Assembly (NCBI GenBank): GCA_016124445.1
Contig: WGNR01000010.1
Location: forward strand, 248,001 to 312,000
Length of the DNA: 64,000 bases
Direction of reading: 5' to 3'
Origin: a bacterium
Lineage (GTDB): Bacteria; Planctomycetota; Planctomycetia; Pirellulales; Pirellulaceae
Below are positions 37,416-45,189 of this stretch, one piece after another. The notes below the pieces were generated by a model. The model did no database searches, was not told the origin of the DNA, and was given only the letters and a program-made list of their open reading frames with translations. The position numbers and the translations under genes are program-made. Position 1 is the first letter of the stretch. Each line of letters opens with the position of its first letter.

Positions 37416-37946
37416 CTACTCGGCGCTCGATTCTGCGCGATTAATTTTTGCCAACAAGGCTTCGGCTTGCAGGCGGGTTTTGTCGTCGACATCTTCGGTC
37501 ATCAGCGCGCCTTCCAAGGCACAGATCGCTTCCTCCAGCTTGCCAAGTTGAATCAGGCAGTAGCCTGCTTGAAGCTGTGGTTTGGGGTTGTCGATGTCCA
37601 GGATCGTGGCGAAGCCGTACGCTTCGACCGCTTTTTCGTAATCCTTCATCATCTGCAGAGTGCTGGCATACCCGATCCAGAACTTTTGATTGGTGTGATC
37701 CATCAGCGTCAGAAAGCGGAACATGGCCAGTGCGTCGTCATATTTGCGATTGGCATAAAACGTCCGGGCCACGCTGTAGACCATTTCGAGCTTCCGCGGC
37801 TCGATGTTGTACACATCGCCGATCGAGGCCCCTTCCGAAATTGCCTGGAGGGCGTTTTCCGACTTTTCCAAAAGGTCGGCCGGGAAAGCCTGCATAAGGT
37901 CGCGGACTGCATTCTCGACATCGAACGTGTTGGTTGCATCTGACAT
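37416..37946 (-). CDS. LcrH/SycD/IpgC-type class II translocator chaperone (TPR)
   Basis: A 176-residue tetratricopeptide protein that fits the LcrH/SycD family along most of its length: PADLLEKSENALQAISEGAS at the start, then TPR helices such as LEMVYSVARTFYANRKYDDA, LAMFRFLTLMDHTNQKFWIG, YASTLQMMKDYEKAVEAYGF and PQLQAGYCLIQLGKLEEAI. Such chaperones hold the two translocators apart in the cytoplasm and guide them to the export machine. It lies directly upstream of the YopB-like and YopD-like genes, as in lcrGVH-yopBD. Confidence 0.92.
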   Translation of the reverse strand: MSDATNTFDVENAVRDLMQAFPADLLEKSENALQAISEGASIGDVYNIEPRKLEMVYSVARTFYANRKYDDALAMFRFLTLMDHTNQKFWIGYASTLQMMKDYEKAVEAYGFATILDIDNPKPQLQAGYCLIQLGKLEEAICALEGALMTEDVDDKTRLQAEALLAKINRAESSAE

Positions 37947-37995
37947 GGTTTCGATCCTCGTGGTTGTCTCGTTTTTCTATGGTCTGAAACGCAAA

Positions 37996-38024
37996 ATCGG
38001 GAGCCGGTTGTCCTGGCTCCCGAT
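37996..38024 (-). terminator. Hairpin with T-tract between tip-protein gene and translocator operon
   Basis: A perfect 10-bp GC-rich inverted repeat (arms ATCGGGAGCC and GGCTCCCGAT, 9-base loop) lies 22 bp past the stop of the gene at 38046. Read leftward it is followed by TTTT, the form of an intrinsic terminator. As it precedes the LcrH-like chaperone gene in the same direction, it may only partly stop transcription and so set a higher level of the upstream genes. Confidence 0.62.
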
Positions 38025-38045
38025 GGAAGTTTGAATTGGTTAGAT

Positions 38046-38723
38046 TTACTGCAGGATCCGGTCTTTGAGCTGCTTGTCGGACTGCATCGTCGATTTGGCT
38101 TCCTGGAGTGCCGTGCTTCGCTTGTCGACCAGTTGGCGGAAGCGGAGCATCATCATTTCTGAATCGCTGGTAACTTCATCCACCAGCCCTTTGACCGCTT
38201 CGATGTTGGCATCCCACTGGCTGTCGCGTTTGTCCCCCTTGGCGTCGAATTGGACGTCAGTCTTCGTGAGACCGAAGTAGTCCATCCAGCCGTCAACCGA
38301 GCGAGCTTCGGTTCCCTGGCCGTCAAGATAGAAACGGTCCGAGCCCTTTGACTCGTCGGAATTGGATGCACTCAACTCCGTACCATGCTGCTCGTCTCCG
38401 CCCCAGCTGCCATCAGCCTTGGTGTCGTCGTCGCGACCTTCAGACTTGTAAGACCGCATTTTGGCCAGCAGGTCGTTGAGGGCCTTTCGCTTTTCGTTGG
38501 AGGCCTTGATCTCGGCATATTGATCGGCGACTTCCTGGTCGTACTGTTCGACCTGTTCCGATCGCAGCATCATGTCGAGCGAGGCGATGTCCAACGTCTT
38601 GGTGACGGTCTCCGTGACTGGATTGCCGTTTCCATCGTAGGTGACGTTGCCGTTGCCATCGCGAACGATTACTTCCTGGGTGACGTTGAAAAGACCGTTG
38701 CCTGCGTAATTGATACTGCTCAT
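38046..38723 (-). CDS. Candidate needle-tip protein, LcrV/PcrV-like
   Basis: This 225-residue protein is largely helical with a polar, glycine-rich middle. The segment EIKASNEKRKALNDLLAKMR recalls the N-terminal coiled-coil helix of PcrV (around QDGKRKALLDELKAL), and the terminal helix SEMMMLRFRQLVDKRSTALQ, continuing to the last residue, recalls the C-terminal helix of tip proteins. It is shorter than LcrV (326) and nearer to EspA (192). Its place, between a small LcrG-sized gene and the LcrH-type chaperone, is the place of lcrV in Yersinia. The combination supports a tip role, but sequence similarity is low and a structural prediction would decide. Confidence 0.5.
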   Translation of the reverse strand: MSSINYAGNGLFNVTQEVIVRDGNGNVTYDGNGNPVTETVTKTLDIASLDMMLRSEQVEQYDQEVADQYAEIKASNEKRKALNDLLAKMRSYKSEGRDDDTKADGSWGGDEQHGTELSASNSDESKGSDRFYLDGQGTEARSVDGWMDYFGLTKTDVQFDAKGDKRDSQWDANIEAVKGLVDEVTSDSEMMMLRFRQLVDKRSTALQEAKSTMQSDKQLKDRILQ

Positions 38724-38778
38724 TGGATTGTTCCGTGTACTTAAAGGTTTGTGCGGTTTTTGATGGGGTTGAATCTGG

Positions 38779-39123
38779 CTAGATCATGTCCCGCATGCGG
38801 CGGGCCCGTTTCGCACCGGATTGCTTTCCGGTTTCGTAACCAGCGGCCTCTTTCGCGGCGGCCAGTTCCTCGTCAAACTGTCGCTTGATCTCGGTCGATT
38901 TCCGGTCGAGATCGGCCAGCATGTCGGCATCGGCGGATTCGCGAGCCTGCTTGGCGTTTTTCGACATGTAAGCGACGAACTGCTCGAATTCGACTCCGAA
39001 TTCCTTCGCGAACTCTTCTTTGTCGCGTTCGAAAGCTTCCAGCTTGTTCTCAATATCAGACCATAAGGTCTCAATGCGTTGAGCTCGCTGGGTGGTTTTG
39101 TCAGATTCCTGTTTGGCGGACAT
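38779..39123 (-). CDS. Small coiled-coil protein in LcrG position
   Basis: A 114-residue, highly charged helical protein (for example IENKLEAFERDKEEFAKEFG and DMLADLDRKSTEIKRQFDEE). It has no recognisable domain. In Yersinia the ~95-residue chaperone LcrG is encoded directly before lcrV, and this gene has the same size class, helical character and location before a tip-like gene. On that basis it may be the chaperone of the tip protein. That is inference from gene order only. Confidence 0.5.
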   Translation of the reverse strand: MSAKQESDKTTQRAQRIETLWSDIENKLEAFERDKEEFAKEFGVEFEQFVAYMSKNAKQARESADADMLADLDRKSTEIKRQFDEELAAAKEAAGYETGKQSGAKRARRMRDMI

Positions 39124-39282
39124 AGCTTTCGTTTTTCCTTGTCATTTCGAGACGAGCAAGTCGTCGTTCGTGTCTCACTAATGCTTTCGCAATCTCTGTT
39201 TCCATTCTGCGCGGGCCAGGGAAAAATACCCAGGTGAGTGGTCTGAGCTCCCATTTTTGGGCTTACGCAGTGGTTTTTGTGA

Positions 39283-40287
39283 CTACACCGTCGATTTCAG
39301 GTCGGTCAACAATTGCTCGGTTTCTTGAATTGCATCCCCTAGTTGGGTGGTTATTTGGGATATCTGGTCTTTCTTCGTGCTGAATAGCTTCAGGGTCGCT
39401 TGTTCCATCAGGCCGTAGGCCCTCGCCTTTTCGGTTTCCTGGGCCGAAAGGGAAGCCGCGTCTTTGTTGGTATCCGACCAATTATCGCTGAAGGTCGTTA
39501 GCTGCTTGTAAACGACTTTGGCGGCGAGCAGATGGTCCTGAATGGTGGCAATCAGTTGGCCAGTCCAGACGTGGATGTCGTGGTTGGTTTGTTGAAGTCC
39601 GCCCAGCGTTTCAAAATTGGGTGTATATCCGAGTGCCTCAAGCTCCGTTCGGGCTTCCTGAAGCAGAGGATTCTGGCTGAGCAAATCACGGATGACCGGA
39701 TTGTCGGCCTGGCCGGAAGTGACGCTCGCTTTGTAAGCCTGGAGTTTTTGCTGATTCTTGGCGATGGCATCCAGGTCGTAGACTTCGCGTGACTGGGTTT
39801 GCGTTGCCGTTTGGGTTTCGGTGTGTGTGGTGACTTCGCCTGTGTCTGGGTCTGTCTCCTCGACTTCGACTTGAACCTCGACCTGGATCTCTTCCTGGAT
39901 CACTTTTGTCGGGTTTTCCAGGTCGATTCCCCTCTGAGCGGCCCAATCGTCGATGTCTTGAAAACGCTGATTGTCTGCTTCGTTAACGGCTGCGTTGTCG
40001 ACATAGCGGGATTGGAAATCATCGATCAGTGCCAACTGGTCGTCAGTAGATTGAAGTTCCGATTGGACGACTTCGTTTTGAGCGGCGGAGACTTTGCCTG
40101 AGATGGCTCCCAGCTTGCCGGCGAGCGAGATGCTGTCGTCGATACGGCCCAACTTGGCTCGGGCAGTCTCTTGAACGGTATCCATGTGCATCATGGAGAC
40201 CGCCATCATGAGGATTCCGGGATCGATGTCCTGGGTCGAATGAATTACGGACCTGCCGACACCGGACGTAGTGGTTGGTTCAACCAT
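39283..40287 (-). CDS. Helical protein heading the leftward secretion operon, possibly EspA/SseB-like
   Basis: A 334-residue, mainly helical protein. The ATG at 40287 is preferred over one 30 bases upstream because it has an AAAGG ribosome-binding site. Its N terminus includes DPGILMMAVSMMHMDTVQET, which resembles the early helix of EspA (AAILMFAYMYQAQSDLS), and its last ~90 residues form long helices. Between them lies an acidic repetitive stretch, EEIQVEVQVEVEETDPDTGE. EspA and SseB are extracellular filament or tip proteins. The similarity is short, so filament, tip or an unrelated secreted role all remain open. It is the first gene of the operon. Confidence 0.45.
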   Translation of the reverse strand: MVEPTTTSGVGRSVIHSTQDIDPGILMMAVSMMHMDTVQETARAKLGRIDDSISLAGKLGAISGKVSAAQNEVVQSELQSTDDQLALIDDFQSRYVDNAAVNEADNQRFQDIDDWAAQRGIDLENPTKVIQEEIQVEVQVEVEETDPDTGEVTTHTETQTATQTQSREVYDLDAIAKNQQKLQAYKASVTSGQADNPVIRDLLSQNPLLQEARTELEALGYTPNFETLGGLQQTNHDIHVWTGQLIATIQDHLLAAKVVYKQLTTFSDNWSDTNKDAASLSAQETEKARAYGLMEQATLKLFSTKKDQISQITTQLGDAIQETEQLLTDLKSTV

Positions 40288-40579
40288 CGTAGGGACCTTT
40301 CGCGTCCGCGTGACCATCGCGCGGGATAAAATCCGACTCCTTTATAGACGAACGTTCTGACGAAATCAAAAATTCCCGCCAGTCTTTCCCTTGCCTTTTC
40401 GGCTCCTGTTCGATTCGTATCTTAGTCCGGAATTCTGCGCGAAGATCGATGGCCCGCAGGATGGCGCAAAAGGTGAAATTGGAGCCACGGACGGCCAGGT
40501 CGTCAAGAGAATCAAGATTCGCGAATGCCAAGGGCGAAACAGGGAGTTGTAAAACGCACTAACGGTCGAGATCGAAAGG
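40288..40579. other. Gap between the secretion operon and the beta-barrel gene
   Basis: 292 bp holding the promoter region of the leftward secretion operon (its first gene starts at 40287) and the 3' flank of the beta-barrel gene. I see no convincing gene or repeat in it. Confidence 0.35.
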
Positions 40580-41713
40580 TTAGAACCAGTACTCAAACCC
40601 AAGCGAAACCCCGTGGTAGAGGGCCTGACCATCTTGATTGATTTGGGCCGTGCCGACAGTCAGATCGGCCGCGTTCAATTGATCTGCAGCGATGGCCAGA
40701 CCCGTCATGTGATAGGCACGATATCCGGCTCGCAGGCAACCGTGCCGAAAGATTGGCATCGTCAATCCGATGTTGGCTTCCCCCAGCCAGGCAATTCCGT
40801 TGCCGCTGTCCGAGGCGCTGATGGCACCCACCGGAGTGGTCTGGAAGGTCGAGTGATTCTGGTAAATGCCCCCTTTGAGCCCCAGGTCGAGCCGCATCAC
40901 GCCATATCCCAGCCAGTGCTGCGACTCGATCCCGAATTGCCCACCATACATTCGGTTCGTCGTAGAGTAGTCAAAATGGGTCGAAGTGTTGGTGATGAAG
41001 GATGAAAACTGTTCGTTGACATCTACCCAGCGGAAACCGCCCAGCAAATTCAACGACCAGTCATTGAGGTAATACTTGGCGTTGAGCTCACCGGTCTGGA
41101 ATTCGGTCGAGTAGCCAAGCGTGAAGGTCTCGGTCGGCGAGACGATCGTGATTCCGTCGGCCCGCAGTTCGATCGGTTCGACGTCAGGCTGAACATTGTC
41201 GGAGGCAATCCCGGTCGCATTCCAATCGTTCTGCAATCGCGTGAAGACTCCTTCGACGCTCCATCGCCGGTTGAGATTGTATTGGGCGAAGACGCGATAG
41301 GCGAATTTGCCATTAAAATCGAAGTCCGACATCGAATACATCACCGCGTTGTCGATCTGGCGGTAGATGATCCCTTGCCCCTGTTCGCCAACGCGAAAAA
41401 GGTACAAAGCGTCAGCCCCGGTCACCCATCGTGCAGGACGAGGGGGGCGAACTTGCCCGAATCCATAGGGTGTTGTTGTATCGACTGGACAACAACCACC
41501 ATCACAGCAGTCGGGGGGCATGTCGTAGGAGCAGAAAGCCACGGAGCTCTCAGGGGCTTGCGAAGCCTCGATCACCGGCCAATCGGGTGCTATCACTGAC
41601 TGGCCCGGGTAGGAACTGACTGGCTGCTCGAAATAAGCCAATTGCTGCGCATGCACTATCTTCCCGAAAGACAGGATCAATAGAGCAAAGATCGCGCAGC
41701 GAAGCCATTTCAT
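40580..41713 (-). CDS. BBP7-like outer-membrane beta-barrel protein
   Basis: This 377-residue protein has a signal peptide (MKWLRCAIFALLILSFGK...VHAQ), a Pro/Cys-rich segment with DMPPDCCDGGCCPVD, then repeated amphipathic strands rich in Tyr, Trp and Asn ending in GVSLGFEYWF with a terminal aromatic residue. This fits an outer-membrane beta-barrel of the planctomycete BBP7 type (related to Lpg1974-type porins). It lies between the secreted-substrate operon and the sctR-U operon, facing away from the latter; whether it serves the secretion system is unknown. Confidence 0.75.
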   Translation of the reverse strand: MKWLRCAIFALLILSFGKIVHAQQLAYFEQPVSSYPGQSVIAPDWPVIEASQAPESSVAFCSYDMPPDCCDGGCCPVDTTTPYGFGQVRPPRPARWVTGADALYLFRVGEQGQGIIYRQIDNAVMYSMSDFDFNGKFAYRVFAQYNLNRRWSVEGVFTRLQNDWNATGIASDNVQPDVEPIELRADGITIVSPTETFTLGYSTEFQTGELNAKYYLNDWSLNLLGGFRWVDVNEQFSSFITNTSTHFDYSTTNRMYGGQFGIESQHWLGYGVMRLDLGLKGGIYQNHSTFQTTPVGAISASDSGNGIAWLGEANIGLTMPIFRHGCLRAGYRAYHMTGLAIAADQLNAADLTVGTAQINQDGQALYHGVSLGFEYWF

Positions 41714-42007
41714 GTCGGTCTAGCAAAACCCCGCAGTGACGGAAAAATAGGCACAGACTGAAAGAGGCTATCGACCATTGCAGCCGGTGCACGTGATAAT
41801 ACCTGCACTACCTGGCGCGGTCGTACGCAAGCAGATCAACCGTTACAGCCCGCATATCTTCAAACTTGATAGAAGGGCACCGAGGGCTGAGACATGGGTT
41901 TCGCCCTGTAGCTGGATGGTCTGCGGGACGTTTGCGTAAACATTTAGCGTTAGATAAAGTGTAACTCACTTGATTCGCTCAAACTTACTTTCGCGTTTAA
42001 GCCAGAT
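41714..42007. other. Divergent spacer between the beta-barrel gene and the sctQ/R/S/T/U operon
   Basis: 294 bp between divergent genes, expected to hold the promoter of the export-apparatus operon. The last ~60 bp are AT-rich. No gene or strong repeat was found. Confidence 0.35.
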
Positions 42008-42250
42008 ATGCCCGATCCGTCGCTCGATCAGCTTGAAGTTACTGTTCGTTTCCAGGTTGGGACTGCCAAGGCTACCTTGGGCCAACTGAAGACGATCCAG
42101 CCTGGCTTCATCTTTGAGACGCAGAACCCAATTTCCCAGCCGGTGATCATCGAGATCAACGGGATGCCTTGTGGCCGCGGGGAACTGGTCCAAATCGGCG
42201 AAAACCTCGGCGTCCGCGTTCAGGAGTACACTGGCAGTGAGTCTACCTGA
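42008..42250 (+). CDS. Stand-alone SpoA-domain protein (SctQ C-terminal type)
   Basis: The 80-residue product is one SpoA domain: LEVTVRFQVGTAKATLGQLK, VIIEINGMPCGRGELVQIGE and NLGVRVQEY, as in FliN and the C-terminal domain of YscQ. SpoA proteins build the cytoplasmic sorting platform. In Yersinia a short YscQ-C is made by internal translation of yscQ; here a separate gene supplies the short form while a longer sctQ starts at 63076. It is the first gene of the sctR-S-T-U operon and overlaps the start of sctR. Confidence 0.85.
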   Translation: MPDPSLDQLEVTVRFQVGTAKATLGQLKTIQPGFIFETQNPISQPVIIEINGMPCGRGELVQIGENLGVRVQEYTGSEST

Positions 42251-42890
42251 CCCAATTTACTTAATTGGGATTCTTGTCTTCCTGGGGCTGGCCCCGTTCG
42301 TTGCCATCATGGTGACGTCCTATGTGAAGATTGTGGTCGTGCTCTCCTTGATCCGCAACGCGCTGGGTATCCAACAGATTCCACCGAACATGGTGATCAA
42401 TGGCCTCTCGATCATCTTGAGTCTGTACATCATGAATCCGGTGGCCCAGGAAACTTACGAGATCCTGCGCGATCGGTGGGATACGATCGATCCCAAAGAC
42501 ATCAAATCGATCGAGCTCGCGGCGAACGAGGCCAAGATTCCGCTGAAGGAGTTCCTCCTGAAGCATGCCAACCAACGAGAGCGGCAGTTCTTCTATCAGT
42601 CGGCGAAGAAATTGTGGCCGGAAGATCGTTCCAAGGACCTCAAAGACGACGACATGATGGTGCTGGTGCCAGCGTTTACGGTCAGCGAATTGACCGAGGC
42701 GTTTCAGATCGGGTTTTTGATCTATCTACCGTTCATCGCGATCGACATTATCGTTTCTAATATTCTGCTTTCGATGGGCATGATGATGGTTTCGCCCATG
42801 ACCATTTCCTTGCCGTTCAAGCTGCTGCTATTCGTCGTGGTTAACGGTTGGGCTCGTCTGATCCACGGTGTATTGCTGACTTACTCATGA
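42237..42890 (+). CDS. sctR: Type III export apparatus protein SctR (YscR/FliP-like)
   Basis: This 217-residue inner-membrane protein shows the SctR/FliP hallmarks: LGLAPFVAIMVTSYVKIVVV, LIRNALGIQQIPPNMVINGL, MNPVAQETYEILRD, and FLIYLPFIAIDIIVSNILLS with MGMMMVSPMTISLPFKLLLF. It forms the core of the export gate. The GTG at 42237 with an AGGAG site upstream is preferred; an earlier in-frame start at 42171 would overlap most of the SpoA gene's 3' end without a family match. It is followed by sctS, sctT and sctU. Confidence 0.93.
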   Translation: MSLPDPIYLIGILVFLGLAPFVAIMVTSYVKIVVVLSLIRNALGIQQIPPNMVINGLSIILSLYIMNPVAQETYEILRDRWDTIDPKDIKSIELAANEAKIPLKEFLLKHANQRERQFFYQSAKKLWPEDRSKDLKDDDMMVLVPAFTVSELTEAFQIGFLIYLPFIAIDIIVSNILLSMGMMMVSPMTISLPFKLLLFVVVNGWARLIHGVLLTYS

Positions 42891-42979
42891 CGACGGGACC
42901 ATGGGGCTCGGCGGCAATTTAGTCGAGCCATGTCCAACCGTCCTGAATGCAATTTCAATTTGGCTGGGAGCTTTGCGGA

Positions 42980-43249
42980 ATGTCCGAAAGCGCAATTCTG
43001 GAATACACGGTACAGGCCAGCGTGCTGATGCTGCTGCTATCGCTGTTGCCGATCGTGATCGCCACGGTGATCGGTTTGATCGTGGCGGTGCTCCAGGCGC
43101 TCACCCAGATTCAAGAACAAACGCTTTCATTCGCCGTCAAACTGATCGCGGTTGCCGTGACGCTATTGCTCTCGATGAACTGGATGGGAGCCGAACTGTA
43201 CAACTACACGCTTTCGATCTTTGAGCAGATTGCCACGGTTGGAAAATGA
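42980..43249 (+). CDS. sctS: Type III export apparatus protein SctS (YscS/FliQ-like)
   Basis: An 89-residue protein with two membrane helices (about 11-40 and 51-75) separated by QALTQIQEQTLSFAVKLIAV, the conserved core of SctS/FliQ. The ATG at 42980 gives the family length; an earlier in-frame start at 42947 would add 11 residues. It assembles with SctR and SctT in the inner-membrane export gate. It overlaps sctT by four bases (ATGA). Confidence 0.92.
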   Translation: MSESAILEYTVQASVLMLLLSLLPIVIATVIGLIVAVLQALTQIQEQTLSFAVKLIAVAVTLLLSMNWMGAELYNYTLSIFEQIATVGK

Positions 43250-44043
43250 TCGAACTGGACGTTTTCCGCCATTTTCTGATCGTCTTTGGAATCAGCATCA
43301 TTCGTCTGACCGCGGCTTGCTCGGTCGTCCCGTTCATGTCGACCCAACTAGTCCAGGCACGTGTTCGCAACAGCTTAATCTTCAGTTGGGGATTGATCGT
43401 CTACCCGATCGTTGCGCCGACAATCGGGCAGGAAGTGGGATCGACTCTGACTATCCTGGTTATCGTTGTCAAAGAAATTGTGATCGGTATCCTAATTGGG
43501 TTCATGGCGTCCAAGATGTTTTGGGTGGCGCTCAGCGTCGGTTATTTCATCGACAACCAACGCGGTGCCTCGATGGCTTCGGTCTACGATCCCACCTCGG
43601 GCGAACAGACTTCGCCGTTTGGCTTGTTCTTGCAGCAAACGCTGATCGTCTTGTTTTATTCCAGCGGCGGCTTCCTCGTGTTTCTTGGGGGCGTGTTCCA
43701 GAGCTATTTGATTTGGCCGATCAACTCGTTCTTTCCGCAGTTTTCCGACGCGTTTCCTGGTTTCTTTTTGGAAGTCGCGGACGACCTGATGATGGTCGCC
43801 GTCGTTTTGGCGGCACCGGTCGTGATTACCGTGTTCGTGACGGAATTCGGCTTGGGCTTGATGAACCGCTTCGCGCCGCAGTTGAACGTTTTCGTGCTGG
43901 CCATGCCGATCAAGAGCCTGGTCGGCATGATCGTGTTGGTGATCTATTTGCCGATGCTGTTGACGATGTTTCACGACGACGTGAAAGAGACCGAACGGGT
44001 CTACGACCTTCTCAATCAGCTTTTCGTAGGGGCCAACCAGTGA
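43246..44043 (+). CDS. sctT: Type III export apparatus protein SctT (YscT/FliR-like)
   Basis: A 265-residue protein with at least six membrane helices; RLTAACSVVPFMSTQLVQAR, VRNSLIFSWGLIVYPIV, VIVVKEIVIGILIGFMASKM and FGLGLMNRFAPQLNVFVLAM match the SctT/FliR family. It contributes one subunit to the SctR5-T1-S4 export gate. The start overlaps sctS by four bases, so the two are translationally coupled. FAPQLNVFVLAMPIKS is the family's most conserved segment. Confidence 0.93.
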   Translation: MIELDVFRHFLIVFGISIIRLTAACSVVPFMSTQLVQARVRNSLIFSWGLIVYPIVAPTIGQEVGSTLTILVIVVKEIVIGILIGFMASKMFWVALSVGYFIDNQRGASMASVYDPTSGEQTSPFGLFLQQTLIVLFYSSGGFLVFLGGVFQSYLIWPINSFFPQFSDAFPGFFLEVADDLMMVAVVLAAPVVITVFVTEFGLGLMNRFAPQLNVFVLAMPIKSLVGMIVLVIYLPMLLTMFHDDVKETERVYDLLNQLFVGANQ

Positions 44044-44110
44044 ACTGGCAAATGGTAGCCTGCGAACCAGCAGCTGACTTCTCTGGTTGTTGCCAAGAGG
44101 AGGGCGGGGT

Positions 44111-45178
44111 ATGAGCACCGGCGAAAAAACCGAACAGCCAACCGCCAAAAAGCTGCGTGACGCCAGGCAAAAGGGTCAGGTCGCGCAGAGTAAAGACGTC
44201 AGCTCGACCGCGCTGCTGATCGTGATGATGGCTTTCCTATTTATCGGTGGAAAGTGGATTTTCGAAACGCTGCAGGAATTAGTAACCCTGCCTGGCGAAC
44301 TGGAGAACCTGCCGTTTGAAGAGGCACTCGGAAGACTCGTCGATGCCACCGTCAACACAATTATGGTCATCACGCTGCCTATCGCCGGTCTCGTGGTCGT
44401 TTTTGGCATCCTGGTCAATTATCTGCAGATTGGCCCTTTGTTCGTGATGGAGCCATTGAAGCCGGAGTTGAAGAAGCTGAATCCGGTCGAAAAGGTGAAG
44501 CAGATCTTTTCGATGAAGAACTTGATCGAGTTCATCAAATCGTCGTTCAAGGTATTGTTTCTCGGCTTTCTGATTTACTTCGTCATACGTAGCGAGATCC
44601 CCAATCTGGTCGAAATCCCCTACGTGGGGCTTCATGGCGCGGTGACGATGCTGGTGCAGATTCTCTTCCGCCTGGCTCTATTTACCTGCGGTGCCTACAT
44701 CGTGGTGGCCGTGTTTGACCTGTTCTTTCAGCGTTGGCAGCATAACAAGCAACTGAAGATGACCAAGGATGAAGTCAAACGCGAATACAAGGAAATGGAA
44801 GGGGATCCAGTGATCAAGGGAAAGCGAAAGCAGCTTCATCAAGAGATGGTTATGAGCGGGGCCGTCGAGCAAACAAAGAAGGCGACGGTTCTGGTCACCA
44901 ACCCGACCCACCGCGCCATTGCAATCTACTACAAGGAAGGGGACACGAAGCTGCCGATGATCATGGCCAAGGGAGAAGGAATCCTTGCCAAGCGAATGAT
45001 GGAGGCCGCCAAGGAAGCTGGGGTTCCAATCATGCAGAACGTCCCCCTGGCGACCGATCTATGGGAACATGGCGACGTCGAGCAATATATCCCTGTCGAA
45101 CTGATCGAACCGATCGCCGAGGTGCTGCGCTGGGTTCGTGAGCTTCAGGCAGAACAAGAACGAAACCCATACCAATAG
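44111..45178 (+). CDS. sctU: Type III export switch protein SctU (YscU/FlhB-like)
   Basis: This 355-residue protein begins with STGEKTEQPTAKKLRDARQK, the family's N terminus, has four membrane helices up to about residue 205, and carries the self-cleaving motif NPTH at 264-267 (VLVTNPTHRAIAIYYKEG). After cleavage, FlhB/SctU switches the machine from early to late substrates. The ATG at 44111 has a GGAGGGCGGGG region directly upstream; an in-frame TTG/ATG at 44087 lacks family similarity. It ends 11 bp before the opposing regulator gene. Confidence 0.95.
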   Translation: MSTGEKTEQPTAKKLRDARQKGQVAQSKDVSSTALLIVMMAFLFIGGKWIFETLQELVTLPGELENLPFEEALGRLVDATVNTIMVITLPIAGLVVVFGILVNYLQIGPLFVMEPLKPELKKLNPVEKVKQIFSMKNLIEFIKSSFKVLFLGFLIYFVIRSEIPNLVEIPYVGLHGAVTMLVQILFRLALFTCGAYIVVAVFDLFFQRWQHNKQLKMTKDEVKREYKEMEGDPVIKGKRKQLHQEMVMSGAVEQTKKATVLVTNPTHRAIAIYYKEGDTKLPMIMAKGEGILAKRMMEAAKEAGVPIMQNVPLATDLWEHGDVEQYIPVELIEPIAEVLRWVRELQAEQERNPYQ

Positions 45179-45189
45179 TCCGGCGTCGC

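Noticed and set aside
42899..42937. Imperfect repeat (GGCTCG/CGAGCC) between sctR and sctS
   Set aside because: Short, with bulges and a long loop; no consistent sign of a regulatory structure.
42008..45178. sctR-S-T-U read as flagellar fliP-Q-R-flhB genes
   Set aside because: The same locus has a secretin, a needle subunit, an FHA-type SctD, translocator-like proteins and CesT/LcrH chaperones, and no flagellin, hook, ring or motor genes, so the injectisome reading is preferred.
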